Positions 14,144 to 24,069 of a stretch of DNA of 33,570 nucleotides are shown piece after piece. How positions within the stretch are numbered: the stretch's first letter is position 1; every line of letters starts with the position of its first letter. The stretch is from a bacterium (GTDB taxonomy: Bacteria > CLD3 > SB21). The position numbers and the translations under genes are program-made. The stretch spans positions 1 to 33,570 of the forward strand of contig JAEUSK010000217.1 in NCBI GenBank assembly GCA_016787925.1, in the 5' to 3' direction. A model generated the notes under the pieces. It saw only the letters and a program-made list of their open reading frames with translations, did not search any database and was not told the DNA's origin.

Positions 14144-17100
14144 CTATTTAGAATGTTCTGCAAATATCGAATCTATGATCCGCGCCAGTTCTTTAATCTG
14201 ATAGGGCTTAGTCAATACGCCGGTGAATCCGAATTTTTTGAAGTTGGCCATAATAGGATCGTTGGAATAGCCGCTGGAAACTATGGCTTTTACGTCTGGA
14301 TCGAAGTCTTGCAATTGCTTGATCGCTTCCTCTCCGCCCATACCTCCCGGAATAGTCAGATCCATGATAACAACATCGAATGGCGATCCTGAATTTTTAT
14401 GCTTGATGTACATTTCGATAGCCTCTTTTCCGTCCTTTGCCGTACGAACCTGATAGCCGAGTTCTGTAAGCATAGTTTCACTCATCTCTGCTATAATGTC
14501 TTCATCGTCCATGATTAGTATTTTGCCGTGAGCCGGCGCAGGGCGGCTTTCCTGAACCTTTTGTACCGGCATAATATTCTTCGATGCGGGTAATACAATG
14601 ATAAATGTGGTACCTTTACCGGCGATCGACTCGGCGGTGATCGCGCCTTCGTGATTCTTAACAATCGAATATGATGTTGCAAGCCCCAATCCGCTCCCGG
14701 TCTTTTTGGTCGTAAAATACGGATCAAATATTTTCTGCAGATTCTCCGGCGCTATGCCCAGTCCCTGGTCCCGGACGGCGATCTTAATGTAATTTCCCTT
14801 TTTCAAAAGGACACCGTATTTGGTATTATCCGATTCGAAAATAATGTTCATTGCCTCAATTGTAACGATACCGCCATTGGGCATAGCCTGGCGGGCATTA
14901 ATGATCAAATTATTTATCACCTGGCTCATTTGGCCGCCATCCACATCGACCTGCCAGAGATTAGGGGAGATCACGAACTCGCAGCGGACATTCGAACCGG
15001 CAGAGGAAAAGTTAGCTGAATCACGAAGCAGATCTGAAATGCTTGATGTCTTTCTAACCGGCGCTCCGCCTTTTGAAAAAGTTAGTAACTGCTGCGTAAG
15101 GTCGCGCGCCCGCTCCGACGCCTTTTCGGCGCGCGTCAAGAGTTCAAGGGATTTTTCCTTATTGCCGTGTTCCAGTTTCATTTTGGACATGGAGATGTTG
15201 CCAAGAATTGCCGATAAAATATTATTGAAGTCGTGAGCAATGCCGCCGGCCAATATGCCGATGGATTCAATTTTCCGCACCTTCAGAAGTTCTTCTTCCA
15301 TTTTTATACGGTCCGTTGTGTCTCGGAAAACGATCACTACGCCAAGCAGGTTTCCGTCTTTATCCTGAATGGGTGCGGCGTTATCGGTGATAATGTGACG
15401 CTCTTTGTTACTCGTCATTATTAATACATGATCAGCTGCATCGGCAATTCGTTTGGTCTTTAGAACTTTGTCAACGGGATGGTCGATAGGTTCTTCGCTT
15501 TTGATGGATCTGAGAGGGAGAATCTGTCGAATCGGTTTGTCAAACGCTTCTTCCTGCGAATATTGCGTGATCAACTCTGCGCTTTTATTCATCAGCATCA
15601 CACGTCCCAAAATATCCGTCGTGATCACTCCTTCGCCGATCGACCGTAAAGTGACTAATAGGCGGCCCTTTTCTTCGGCCAATGCTTCATTTGCCTTTTT
15701 TCGATCTGAAATGTCTCTAAAATTAAGCACGATAGCTGCAATGCTAGGTTCGGTCAAAAGATTATTGGCCACGCCCTCCATCCATCGCCAGGAACCGTCC
15801 TTATGAAGCATGCGGAACTGTATCGTCACAATATGCCTGGGCCGTTTCAGCAGTTCATTAAACAATGATTCAGTTTGCTTTCTATCATCAGGATGAATGA
15901 ACTTGAATAAGTTGGCAGTCAGCGTTTCTTCCTGAGAATGGCCGACAATATGTGAAAAAGATGGGCCAACGTATGAGATTGTACCGTCAGCGGAAATAAG
16001 CGTTAAGGCATCAGAACTGTTCTCAACTAAAGCCCTGAACCGTTTATCGTTTTCTCTGAAAGCTTCTTCGGTCTCTTTTCGCTCCGTGATGTCCCTGTAA
16101 TTAAATACTATGGCCTGTACGCTGGGTTCGTGCGTCAAATTATTTACGACGCCCTCCATCCATCGCCAAGACGAATCTTTATGTTTGATTCGAAATTGCA
16201 GCGATTGGACGCTGCCTTCCTTTCTTCTCAAAATGGTCATTTGTTCCAACACGGTGGAGAGATCTTCGGTGTGAATCAGATCAAACACATTCGTTCCGAC
16301 AAATTCATTGGCTGAATAGCCCAGCACACGGTTTGTCGAGCGGCTGGTGTATAGCACGATGCCGTACGGATTGATGAGTGAAATAGCGTCGGAGATATTT
16401 TCCAGCAGAGCTCTGAAATGCTTAACACTTTCCCGCAGTGCCTCTTCGGCCCGTTTACGTTTGGTAATTATGCGCGCTACGACGATAATTTGTTGAACAT
16501 GGCCCAGTTCATCTACAGACGCATTCCATTGTGATTCGATATGTTTATATTCATCGTTCTGAATAACCAGGCGATACTCGACCCGTTTATCGGCGGCGCC
16601 TCTTAATATGTCATGAAAAGCCTGAAGCGTCAGACCGCGATCGCCGGGATAAACATCAGAAAAAAAGTCATATCCAGCCTCGATCTTCTTATTGTTAAGT
16701 ATTCTGTGATAAGACGATGAAGCAAAGGTGACATGCCCCTGAGTATCAAGGGTGATGAGCATATCCGAAATGGTATGATCGATCAGCTCGAAAATATCAA
16801 TGCTCCGCTTGTCTGTTTCATTGAGAATTTCGTAAGATTCGGGAAATTTAGACTTCAATAGGGCGCGCTGCATCGCCGGACCCAGCAGATCCAATTGACT
16901 CTTAAAAATATAGTCCGATGCGCCGTTTCTGTAACAGGCTATTGCGGTTTCTTCGCTATTTGGCAGAGTGAGAATTATGACCGGGGTTTTTGGGGATTGC
17001 TCTTTGACTACTTTCAGTACCTTCAAACCGTCCAGCGATGCAACGTTGTAATTAGATATTACGATATCAGGATTAAACCCTTTAAGCTGTTCTTTCAGCT

Positions 17101-17221
17101 CGTCTTCAGTTCCAACTTGTTTCAGTTTGAACAATATCTGTGCGGATAAAAGAGAACTGACAATCAACTTTGCTTCGGAAATGGAATCTTCAACTAAAAG
17201 TACGCGAATATCATTATCCAT
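14144..17221 (-). CDS. Hybrid sensor histidine kinase (REC-PAS4-HisKA-HATPase-REC)
   Basis: A 1025-residue cytoplasmic signalling protein; it has no membrane segment. The order is receiver (1-120), four PAS domains (about 150-640), HisKA with AGGIAHDFNN (about 660), HATPase with NLIINARQAM, DQGLGI and GSGLGLATSYSIV (about 770-890), and a C-terminal receiver with VIMDLTIPGG (about 905-1020). The first receiver has Asn57 (codon 17051-17053) in ISNYN where the phospho-accepting Asp belongs, although the acidic pair, Thr and Lys are kept. PAS2 and PAS3 are near-duplicates. I choose the ATG at 17221; a TTG four codons upstream is possible but has no better ribosome binding site. The TPR gene lies 122 bases upstream on the same strand. 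PAS inputs are unknown. Confidence 0.92.
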   Translation of the reverse strand: MDNDIRVLLVEDSISEAKLIVSSLLSAQILFKLKQVGTEDELKEQLKGFNPDIVISNYNVASLDGLKVLKVVKEQSPKTPVIILTLPNSEETAIACYRNGASDYIFKSQLDLLGPAMQRALLKSKFPESYEILNETDKRSIDIFELIDHTISDMLITLDTQGHVTFASSSYHRILNNKKIEAGYDFFSDVYPGDRGLTLQAFHDILRGAADKRVEYRLVIQNDEYKHIESQWNASVDELGHVQQIIVVARIITKRKRAEEALRESVKHFRALLENISDAISLINPYGIVLYTSRSTNRVLGYSANEFVGTNVFDLIHTEDLSTVLEQMTILRRKEGSVQSLQFRIKHKDSSWRWMEGVVNNLTHEPSVQAIVFNYRDITERKETEEAFRENDKRFRALVENSSDALTLISADGTISYVGPSFSHIVGHSQEETLTANLFKFIHPDDRKQTESLFNELLKRPRHIVTIQFRMLHKDGSWRWMEGVANNLLTEPSIAAIVLNFRDISDRKKANEALAEEKGRLLVTLRSIGEGVITTDILGRVMLMNKSAELITQYSQEEAFDKPIRQILPLRSIKSEEPIDHPVDKVLKTKRIADAADHVLIMTSNKERHIITDNAAPIQDKDGNLLGVVIVFRDTTDRIKMEEELLKVRKIESIGILAGGIAHDFNNILSAILGNISMSKMKLEHGNKEKSLELLTRAEKASERARDLTQQLLTFSKGGAPVRKTSSISDLLRDSANFSSAGSNVRCEFVISPNLWQVDVDGGQMSQVINNLIINARQAMPNGGIVTIEAMNIIFESDNTKYGVLLKKGNYIKIAVRDQGLGIAPENLQKIFDPYFTTKKTGSGLGLATSYSIVKNHEGAITAESIAGKGTTFIIVLPASKNIMPVQKVQESRPAPAHGKILIMDDEDIIAEMSETMLTELGYQVRTAKDGKEAIEMYIKHKNSGSPFDVVIMDLTIPGGMGGEEAIKQLQDFDPDVKAIVSSGYSNDPIMANFKKFGFTGVLTKPYQIKELARIIDSIFAEHSK

Positions 17222-17343
17222 CACATGCCCCAAGAGATATGCAACATTGATTGTTACTTACAAGCTGCCGACTGATATCTAATTTAGTAAAACGACATCG
17301 ATCTTACAAGAACATAGTATTACCGGGGTACAATAATGTCATT

Positions 17344-18495
17344 CTATTTCAGAATAGCCCGGAGCAAATTCAAAAATTCGCGCCCATCATTCTGAACAAG
17401 CCGGAAATTCTTGTAAGCGCTTTTGTATGATGGATTAATTTCATAAGCTTTTTTGAATTGTGTCATCGCTTTAATAAACAAATTACGACACTGGATCAGA
17501 TATACCGTTCCAAGTGAGTTATGCAGATCGGCATACTTTGGGTTTTCTTCAACACCTTTTTCCAAACGTTTTCTATAATCTAATAACACCTTTTCGTCTT
17601 TCCCGGCGCCGCCAAACAGGAACTTCAGATAAAATCCGTGGATCGTTTCATCCAGATTCGGCTTTTGAATAGCATCTTTAATTTCTCTTATTGTTTCAAT
17701 TGCTTGCGGCAACTGATCCGATTGCAGAAGTTTTATAGTTTTTTCAAAACGATAGGTATAAAACCTGTAACCCGAAAATTCAGGAACAGTCGTTACAAGG
17801 TTCTGCAAACTCTCTGTCACTCTGCTTATTCGGATTGCGACAGGGGGTAGATTTTTGTCTTCAGGGCTGTTTTTTACACTTTCCAACAAAAGAGTCGCAA
17901 TATTTAATTGCGGTTCAAGATAATTAGGGTTGATTTTCAGCGACGTTTGCAGCTCTTCTATGGCTTCTTCATATTTCTTGAATTTGCCCAACGCAATGCC
18001 GAGGTTATTTCTCAAATCGGCATAGTTCGGCTCCATGTCTACCGCTTTTTTTAAGATTTCAATAGCATCAGATAAGTCGCCTTTTTGAGCTAAAGCCATA
18101 CCCAGATTGTTGTACGATTCAACTAATTCAGGATTTTTTTCAACCGCATGCTCAAATTCTACAATCGCTTCGTCCAACAATCCTTTACGCATGAATAGAA
18201 GGCCCATCTTATTATGCGAAATAGAGTGTTTGACTGTCCGTATTTTGTCGCGGATAAAGAAGAGTAGTTCAATTTCCCATGCAATATCTTGATGAAAAGA
18301 GCTCACCGTCTCCTTGAAATCTTCCTCGGTAATATTTCTCATTCCATCATCAAGCTTTTTTCTGTGAACCGTTACCACGCGTCCGGCGTCAAATATTTCC
18401 GACTGCATTGTCAACCCGGAAATATTGCCGGCAGTCTGGATATGAAATATCTTGCCTCCGGCAAATACGTTACTGTTCAGTCCTATGTGCTCCAT
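17344..18495 (-). CDS. TPR-repeat protein
   Basis: A 383-residue protein with no signal peptide. Residues 1-70 form an N-terminal region I do not recognise, with a FHIQTAGN segment. A clear run of tetratricopeptide repeats starts at about residue 93, with units such as AIVEFEHAVEKNPE, AIEILKKAVDMEPN and AIEELQTSLKINPN, each with the conserved Gly, Ala and Pro positions. A further repeat pair lies near the C-terminus (about 325-372). TPRs mediate protein-protein contact. The gene is followed at 122 bases by the hybrid kinase gene on the same strand, so a scaffold or input role for that kinase is possible but unproven. The N-terminal FHIQTAG pattern resembles proteins read as metabolic or stress sensors, but I do not assign one. 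Confidence 0.75.
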   Translation of the reverse strand: MEHIGLNSNVFAGGKIFHIQTAGNISGLTMQSEIFDAGRVVTVHRKKLDDGMRNITEEDFKETVSSFHQDIAWEIELLFFIRDKIRTVKHSISHNKMGLLFMRKGLLDEAIVEFEHAVEKNPELVESYNNLGMALAQKGDLSDAIEILKKAVDMEPNYADLRNNLGIALGKFKKYEEAIEELQTSLKINPNYLEPQLNIATLLLESVKNSPEDKNLPPVAIRISRVTESLQNLVTTVPEFSGYRFYTYRFEKTIKLLQSDQLPQAIETIREIKDAIQKPNLDETIHGFYLKFLFGGAGKDEKVLLDYRKRLEKGVEENPKYADLHNSLGTVYLIQCRNLFIKAMTQFKKAYEINPSYKSAYKNFRLVQNDGREFLNLLRAILK

Positions 18496-18858
18496 CAGAA
18501 AATCTTTCTTGTGGCTATGTAGTTATTATAGATTTAATTCGACGAAATTTATTAAGTTAAACCATTACAGTATGAACAAACAACAAACATGCCTAACAAT
18601 AATTCTGTTTATAAACTATTATTATTATACGGGTTGCACGCAAAAAAATTAAATTGGGGTGTTCTTAAATTGATAATTTTATCTTTCAAATGCAACTCAT
18701 TTCTAAACAAATTGTCGCATTCATACGACGCGGTGTCAAACGCTTAATTTTTTATGCCTAATCGAGTTGTTGCGGTAATTAATATTGTAAAAGAAATCTG
18801 CGTTCATTATCTTCATTCCGAAAACACCTTTCATTATTAAGCAGGACGACAAAATCCA
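18496..18858. other. Divergent intergenic region
   Basis: A 363-base AT-rich gap between the TPR gene (minus) and tadA (plus). It must hold the promoters for both. No rRNA, tRNA or riboswitch fold is recognisable. A 26-codon plus-strand frame at 18572-18652 ends in TGCTQKN and looks faintly like a minimal lipoprotein signal, but it has no ribosome binding site; I do not annotate it as a gene. Confidence 0.6.
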
Positions 18859-19329
18859 ATGAGTACACATGATGCATGGATGCACTTCGCGTTTAAAGAA
18901 GCCGAGAATGCATACAAGAAGAATGAGGTTCCGGTAGGCGCTGTGGTCGTTTTTGAAAACAGAATTATCGGCAGGGGACACAATCAGATCGAAATGCTCC
19001 AAGACCCGACAGCCCATGCTGAAATGATAGCAATTACTTCCGCTGCTGCAACTATCGGCTCGAAATGGCTGAATGGCGCGACGCTGTATGTGACTCTCGA
19101 ACCCTGTGTCATGTGCGCAGGGTCAATTGTACTGGCGCGAATGGACGCGGTTGTATTCGGAGCTTACGATACAAAGACCGGTGCATGTACGTCGTTGTAT
19201 AATATCGTCCAAGACGAAAGACTCAATCACCGCGCAGAATTGATCGGCGGGGTCATGGAAGATAAATGTTCGTCCATTCTCAGGGATTTTTTTGCACAAT
19301 TACGAAAACAAACGCCGAATATGAATTGA
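18859..19329 (+). CDS. tadA: tRNA-specific adenosine deaminase (A34 to inosine)
   Basis: A 156-residue zinc-dependent deaminase that converts adenosine at the wobble position of tRNA-Arg(ACG) to inosine. The cytidine-deaminase-fold motifs are intact: HAE at His53 and Glu55, and PCVMC with Cys83 and Cys86 for zinc. The family-typical VPVGAVVV (24-31), GRGHN and the C-terminal GGVMEDKCSSILRDFF are present. Length matches bacterial TadA. The gene ends immediately against the converging sugar-nucleotide gene: the two stop codons touch. Confidence 0.95.
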   Translation: MSTHDAWMHFAFKEAENAYKKNEVPVGAVVVFENRIIGRGHNQIEMLQDPTAHAEMIAITSAAATIGSKWLNGATLYVTLEPCVMCAGSIVLARMDAVVFGAYDTKTGACTSLYNIVQDERLNHRAELIGGVMEDKCSSILRDFFAQLRKQTPNMN

Positions 19330-20265
19330 TCACTTCTGATGCATTAGCGCGCGGTAATATTCTATCGTCCTGCTTAAACCTTCCCGAATATCAACTGTCG
19401 GTTCCCATCCCAGAATTCTTTTTGCCTTACTTATGTCTGGGCGGCGGACAGCCGGATCGTCCTGTGGAAGAGGTTCATGAATAATTTTGCTTTTACTCTT
19501 GGTTAGCTCAATGATTATCTCTGCAAATTGCAGGATGGTCATCTCGTTTGGATTACCTATATTAACGGGCCAATGTTCGTCGGACTTCATCAAGCGGTAA
19601 ATGCCGTCAATGAGGTCACTGACGTAGCAAAACGAACGCGTCTGTTTGCCTTCACCAAAAACCGTAATGGGTTCGTTTCGGATGGCTTGATTAATAAAGG
19701 ACGGCACGACACGCCCGTCATTGGCGCGGTTACGAGGCCCGTAGGTATTAAAGATACGCACAATACGCGTGTCCACTTTATGAAACGTGTAATAGGCCAT
19801 AGTCATGGCCTCCGCGAATCGTTTTGCTTCATCGTAAACGCCACGCGGCCCGACCGGATTAACATTGCCCCAGTATTCTTCATGCTGCGGATTGATCAAT
19901 GGGTCGCCGTACGTCTCGGAAGTCGATGCTAGTAGGAAGCCGGCGTTCTTATGTTTGGCAAGTCCCAGCGCCTTGTGTGTTCCGAGTGATCCGACTTTCA
20001 GGGTTTGTATAGGTAATTCCAGATAGTCGATTGGGCTTGCAGGGCTGGCAAAATGAAAAACAAAATCAACCTGCCCGTCCACATAAAGATAATTCGTTAC
20101 ATCATAGAAAATAAAAGTGAAATTCTTATTTCGGATGTGTTCGATATTGGAAATACTGCCGGTGATCAGATTGTCAATACTAATGACCTCATGTCCTTCT
20201 GCAAGCAAGCGGTCACACAGATGTGAGCCCAAAAATCCGGCGCCTCCTGTAACGACTATTCTCAT
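19330..20265 (-). CDS. UDP-glucuronate decarboxylase-type SDR (UXS)
   Basis: A 311-residue extended short-chain dehydrogenase/reductase. [11 protein letters not shown] (residues 6-16) is the NAD-binding loop, [10 protein letters not shown] supplies the catalytic Ser/Thr region, and GVYDEAKR gives the Tyr-x3-Lys pair (Tyr about 143). Phrases [19 protein letters not shown] and DGRVVPSF are typical of UDP-glucuronate decarboxylase, which makes UDP-xylose from UDP-glucuronate. A dTDP-glucose 4,6-dehydratase-like specificity is less likely but cannot be excluded. It would provide a sugar for LPS or exopolysaccharide. It is the last gene of the recO-lptCAB-rpoN run, 48 bases after rpoN. Confidence 0.88.
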   Translation of the reverse strand: MRIVVTGGAGFLGSHLCDRLLAEGHEVISIDNLITGSISNIEHIRNKNFTFIFYDVTNYLYVDGQVDFVFHFASPASPIDYLELPIQTLKVGSLGTHKALGLAKHKNAGFLLASTSETYGDPLINPQHEEYWGNVNPVGPRGVYDEAKRFAEAMTMAYYTFHKVDTRIVRIFNTYGPRNRANDGRVVPSFINQAIRNEPITVFGEGKQTRSFCYVSDLIDGIYRLMKSDEHWPVNIGNPNEMTILQFAEIIIELTKSKSKIIHEPLPQDDPAVRRPDISKAKRILGWEPTVDIREGLSRTIEYYRALMHQK

Positions 20266-20313
20266 GCATGTCTCCGATTTAATTTGTCTGGAGTTGAAAA
20301 TTGTTCAAAACTA

Positions 20314-21981
20314 TCATATTTCTTTTCGTAGCCGGGCGGCCGGAATCATCATTTGCTCGCGATACTTTGTAATGGTTCGCCGTGCTATCGGCGTTCCGCG
20401 GTCTGTGAGCATTTTCGCCAGATCCTCGTCGCTCAACGGTTTCTTCTTATCCTCCTCGTCAACCACTTGCTTTAATAGAGCTTTGATATGTTTGGTGGAC
20501 ACGTCTTCGCCGTCAGAATTGACCATGCCGGTCGAAAAGAAATATTTTAATTCAAAAACCCCGTAGTCCGTCTGCGCGTACTTTCCATTCGTTGCCCTGC
20601 TTATCGTAGAAATATCCATGCCTATTCTCAAAGCAACATCTTCAAGTTTCATGGGTTTGATAAATTCCCTGCCTTTTTCAAAAAAGTCCTTCTGAATATC
20701 GACGATCGTTTCCACAGTTCTGTAGATTGTATCACGGCGGCGGTAAATGGAGTTGATAAGCCATTTGGCGGCCTCCAGCTTATTTTTGATGAATTCTTTT
20801 GCTTCTTTTTTTTCTTTATTCTTTTCCAGCATCATTTTCCTATAAGCGTGATTAATACGCAAATTAGGAACCCCGTAATCGTTTAATATGATCTCAAATT
20901 TGTCGTTCACTTTCTTGATGAGGACGTCCGGTGTGATATAATTTTGTTCGGGCTTGATATATCCGTCGCCCGGCTTTGGATTGAGTTGCAGTATATATCC
21001 GATTACATTCTTGATAGATTCCATGGGTATCTTGAGCTGCCGGCTGACCTTGTCGTAACGGCGGTTGATAAAGTCGTTATAGGCTTCGTTTATGATTTGG
21101 ATAGACAGCGAAATCCCATCGTCATAAAATCCGGTTTTTGATCTTTCAAGCTGAATAAGAATACATTCCCTTAGGTCGCGCGCGGCTATACCCGGCGGAT
21201 CCAATGATTGCACCACTTTCAAAACTTTTTCAACTTCAGCATTTGTTGTATGCAATTCCTCCGCAATGACCTGTAAAGGGTCAATCTTGGCGATAGGCTT
21301 AATTTTTTTTTGAGAAACTTCAGACTCGTTTTGAGCCGGGTGAGAGGAGTTGTTTTCCTGAATAAACGATATATTGTCTCCTTTGAAATCGTCCGCTGCT
21401 TCGGCAAAACTTTTTATTTCTTCGGCCTTTGATCTTTCAAGAACAGGCTCATCAAACATAAGGTAGCCGTCTTCGTTGATATTCCAAATAATGTATTCGC
21501 CGATCTCGCGTTCTTTTTCGTTCAGCGGAGTAAATCGAAGTTGTTCTAAAAGAAAATCCGCCAGCGTCTTTTGATCGGGCTGTATCCATTCCGACTCGTC
21601 CTCTTCACTGCTAAAATCGCGAGGCATTCGTACTTCAAAATTATTCTCATCATTCAAAAACTTGTCCCAGTCAACTTCCTCCTCTTCTTTACGTTCTTTT
21701 TCACGTTCAGCCTTAAGTTGTTCTTCCTCTTTCTCTTTTTCGTCTTTCTCCTGTTTCTGCAGCAGTTCCTCTTTTTCCTCTTCTTCGAGTTCCAATTCCT
21801 CTTCTTGTTCGGCAACTTCTTCTAGTTCCTGAACTTCTTCCAATAGGGGATTCATTTCAAGTTCTTGTTTGAGCCTTTGTTCAAGCTGTTGCAGAGGCAA
21901 TTGCAGCAGACTGGACAGCAATATCTGCTGCGGAGTCATCTTCATCTGCTGGCTCAAAACCTGTTTCATACCCTGGGACAT
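20314..21981 (-). CDS. rpoN: RNA polymerase sigma-54 factor
   Basis: A 555-residue sigma-54. Region I (about 5-50) is the Gln/Leu-rich activator-interacting part with [20 protein letters not shown]. The core-binding domain spans about 140-330 with [25 protein letters not shown] and [14 protein letters not shown]. The DNA-binding part follows, and the RpoN box [10 protein letters not shown] lies at 533-542. At 555 residues it is longer than the usual 470-500. The extra length comes from an acidic Glu/Lys stretch (about 48-105) and an insertion of about 60 residues between NINEDGYL and the helix before SLDPPG. It would direct -24/-12 promoters together with enhancer-binding activators, none of which is in this window. 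It is placed directly after lptB, as in many Proteobacteria, with a 14-base gap. Confidence 0.95.
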   Translation of the reverse strand: MSQGMKQVLSQQMKMTPQQILLSSLLQLPLQQLEQRLKQELEMNPLLEEVQELEEVAEQEEELELEEEEKEELLQKQEKDEKEKEEEQLKAEREKERKEEEEVDWDKFLNDENNFEVRMPRDFSSEEDESEWIQPDQKTLADFLLEQLRFTPLNEKEREIGEYIIWNINEDGYLMFDEPVLERSKAEEIKSFAEAADDFKGDNISFIQENNSSHPAQNESEVSQKKIKPIAKIDPLQVIAEELHTTNAEVEKVLKVVQSLDPPGIAARDLRECILIQLERSKTGFYDDGISLSIQIINEAYNDFINRRYDKVSRQLKIPMESIKNVIGYILQLNPKPGDGYIKPEQNYITPDVLIKKVNDKFEIILNDYGVPNLRINHAYRKMMLEKNKEKKEAKEFIKNKLEAAKWLINSIYRRRDTIYRTVETIVDIQKDFFEKGREFIKPMKLEDVALRIGMDISTISRATNGKYAQTDYGVFELKYFFSTGMVNSDGEDVSTKHIKALLKQVVDEEDKKKPLSDEDLAKMLTDRGTPIARRTITKYREQMMIPAARLRKEI

Positions 21982-21995
21982 CCGTCAGTTTCTCC

Positions 21996-22856
21996 TTAGT
22001 GTCTAAGCTTAAATTTATCGCCAAGATATAATTTACGCGCCTCGGGATCATCCGCCAAATATTCGGCAGAACCGCTTTTTAACACTTTGCCGTCGAATAG
22101 CAGATAAGCGCGATTGGTAATAGCGAGCGTTTCGTGAACATTATGGTCAGTAATCAGAATCCCAATGCCGCGCTCGCGCAATTCTTTTACAATGGATTGG
22201 ATGTCTTCTACTGCGATCGGATCTATGCCGGCGAATGGTTCGTCCAGAAGTAAGAATCGGGGATTGGTCACCAATGCCCGCGCGATCTCGGTTCTGCGCC
22301 GCTCGCCGCCGGATAGCGAATACCCTTTGTTCTTCGCAATGCGCGTGATCGTCATGTCCTCCAGTAATTGTTCAAGTCTCTGCTTACGTTCCTGGCGCGA
22401 AATATCCAAGGTCTGCAGAATGGCCATGATGTTTTGCTCGACAGTTAATTTTCGGAATATGGAAGCTTCCTGAGATAGATACCCTATGCCCATGCGCGCC
22501 CGGCGGTACATTGCCATTTTGGTGATATTTTTTTCATCGAGAAATATTCGGCCCACGTTTGGCTTGATCATACCGGTGATCATATAAAACGTTGTAGTTT
22601 TCCCCGCACCGTTGGGACCAAGTAATCCTACGATTTCTCCCTGAGTGACTTGAACATCAACGCCGTTAACTACGCTTCGACCGCCGTATTTCTTAACTAG
22701 CGCCTCCGCGCGCAAGGTCTTTTTTGCTTCACGCTGGTGGTCAATGTAATCTGCTGTCAATTCAATGGCATGCGAAGACACGTGACTCGCAGAGGCGTCA
22801 CGGTTCGCGTTGACATTCTGGTTTTCTAAATCAGTTCTTTCCAACTTTGTCCTCAT
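21996..22856 (-). CDS. lptB: LPS export ABC transporter ATPase
   Basis: The cytoplasmic ATPase that powers LPS extraction from the inner membrane with LptF and LptG. Walker A GPNGAGKT (80-87), Q-loop [12 protein letters not shown] signature [15 protein letters not shown], Walker [12 protein letters not shown] and the switch His in ITDHNV are all present. The usual protein is about 240 residues; this frame is 286 because of a polar N-terminal extension of about 47 residues. The ATG at 22856 overlaps lptA by 26 bases and has no strong ribosome binding site. A TTG at 22715 would give the standard N-terminus ([12 protein letters not shown]) but would leave a 115-base gap. I keep the longer start with caution. 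lptF and lptG are not in the window. Confidence 0.9.
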   Translation of the reverse strand: MRTKLERTDLENQNVNANRDASASHVSSHAIELTADYIDHQREAKKTLRAEALVKKYGGRSVVNGVDVQVTQGEIVGLLGPNGAGKTTTFYMITGMIKPNVGRIFLDEKNITKMAMYRRARMGIGYLSQEASIFRKLTVEQNIMAILQTLDISRQERKQRLEQLLEDMTITRIAKNKGYSLSGGERRRTEIARALVTNPRFLLLDEPFAGIDPIAVEDIQSIVKELRERGIGILITDHNVHETLAITNRAYLLFDGKVLKSGSAEYLADDPEARKLYLGDKFKLRH

Positions 22857-24042
22857 ATTTTTCAGGAAAGTAAGTTCCTTCCGTTCCTCCCACGACTTTA
22901 AATCGGTCTAGCTTACCGGACCCTGCAAAATAAAGTGTGATCTTTGGTCCGGAAATTTCGTTGACGCCGCCATTATTCTCAAGGTAATAAATGTTATATG
23001 CATTTCCTTGGGCCTCCAGCGTTTGCAGCTTGTTGTCGTCAATGGACATCGTCATTTCTTTAGCTCTCAATCGGTGAGTTTTTTTTCCACGTGAGTCTGC
23101 TTCAGAAGAGGCTTCGCCATTACCTTTAATGTAAATAGTATTCACGGCCTTATTCTTGAACTGCACCTGCATAGTGTCGCCAGTCATTAAATTTTTTTCA
23201 TAAGTTGCTGCCGGTTTTTCTTCAAGCAACAAGGTTTCTTTCTTTGTAAAAAATGTTGCCTTCTGCGACGTGGTATGGAGTTTTTCTCTGACAAAAGATA
23301 CGCTGTCTTTAATAATAACTTCGTTTCTTTTGATAAACGACTCCACGAATAGTCCTTTTGCAGATAACTGGTCTTCGGACCGATATGGCGTTGGATGGCC
23401 TGTGCTGTCCAATAGGGGCTTGGAGGTCATGCCCCTGCTTAAACGAGCCGTATTCTGACCTTTGAACTTTGTGCTGTCATATTGTATCATATAAGGGTGA
23501 CCTTTCACGTTTGCATATTCCCTTCTGACGTCGTAGAATGTTTCATCCCCGTAAATAGTAACAGATTCCAGGCTGTCAAATACAACAACATTCCCATAAG
23601 CAAACAGTTGCCCTATATCCTGAAAATAGATCAACGAATCTGCAACCAGCGTTGTAGAACGGTCAATAAATACCACGTTGCCCTGGCATACTGATTTTCT
23701 TTGCTTGGCATAATACCGTGCCTTTTCGCAGAAGATCGTACGGTGACGGTCATTTAGCGCCACATCACCTATCAGGATGGCCATCTGAATATCCCTGAAA
23801 AATGCGGCCTGATCGCATGTTGCCGTTAGGGTGTCCTGAGAAAATTTTACATGTCCTTTGGCTTTGAGAATATCCTTATTGTCAATACGCTGATTTTCAA
23901 TCTCATCGGCCGCGTCAAGCCGCAAAGGATTATATTCCTCCTGTGTTTGCCGTGGTGAATTTGTTTGCGCCCGCAACATTTCATAGGTCAATGTTAAGAG
24001 CATTAGCGCTGCCAGGAGCCTATTTACAAAAAGGATCATCAT
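22831..24042 (-). CDS. lptA: OstA/LptA-like periplasmic LPS transport protein
   Basis: A 403-residue exported protein with an N-terminal signal (residues 1-25, ending LRAQ). The OstA/LptA fold starts near residue 42 with [30 protein letters not shown], written here only as a location: the repeated pattern of beta strands with AKGHV, GDVAL, QGNVVF and YGNVVVFD marks successive jellyroll strands of the periplasmic LPS bridge. E. coli LptA is 185 residues; this longer form is common in FCB bacteria. The C-terminal half continues the same strand pattern with [16 protein letters not shown]. It lies between lptC and lptB, so the bridge role is well supported by context. The exact split between LptA- and LptD-like parts is uncertain. 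Confidence 0.82.
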   Translation of the reverse strand: MMILFVNRLLAALMLLTLTYEMLRAQTNSPRQTQEEYNPLRLDAADEIENQRIDNKDILKAKGHVKFSQDTLTATCDQAAFFRDIQMAILIGDVALNDRHRTIFCEKARYYAKQRKSVCQGNVVFIDRSTTLVADSLIYFQDIGQLFAYGNVVVFDSLESVTIYGDETFYDVRREYANVKGHPYMIQYDSTKFKGQNTARLSRGMTSKPLLDSTGHPTPYRSEDQLSAKGLFVESFIKRNEVIIKDSVSFVREKLHTTSQKATFFTKKETLLLEEKPAATYEKNLMTGDTMQVQFKNKAVNTIYIKGNGEASSEADSRGKKTHRLRAKEMTMSIDDNKLQTLEAQGNAYNIYYLENNGGVNEISGPKITLYFAGSGKLDRFKVVGGTEGTYFPEKYEDKVGKN

Positions 24043-24069
24043 TTCTCATGAGGCATTATACATTGCTCA

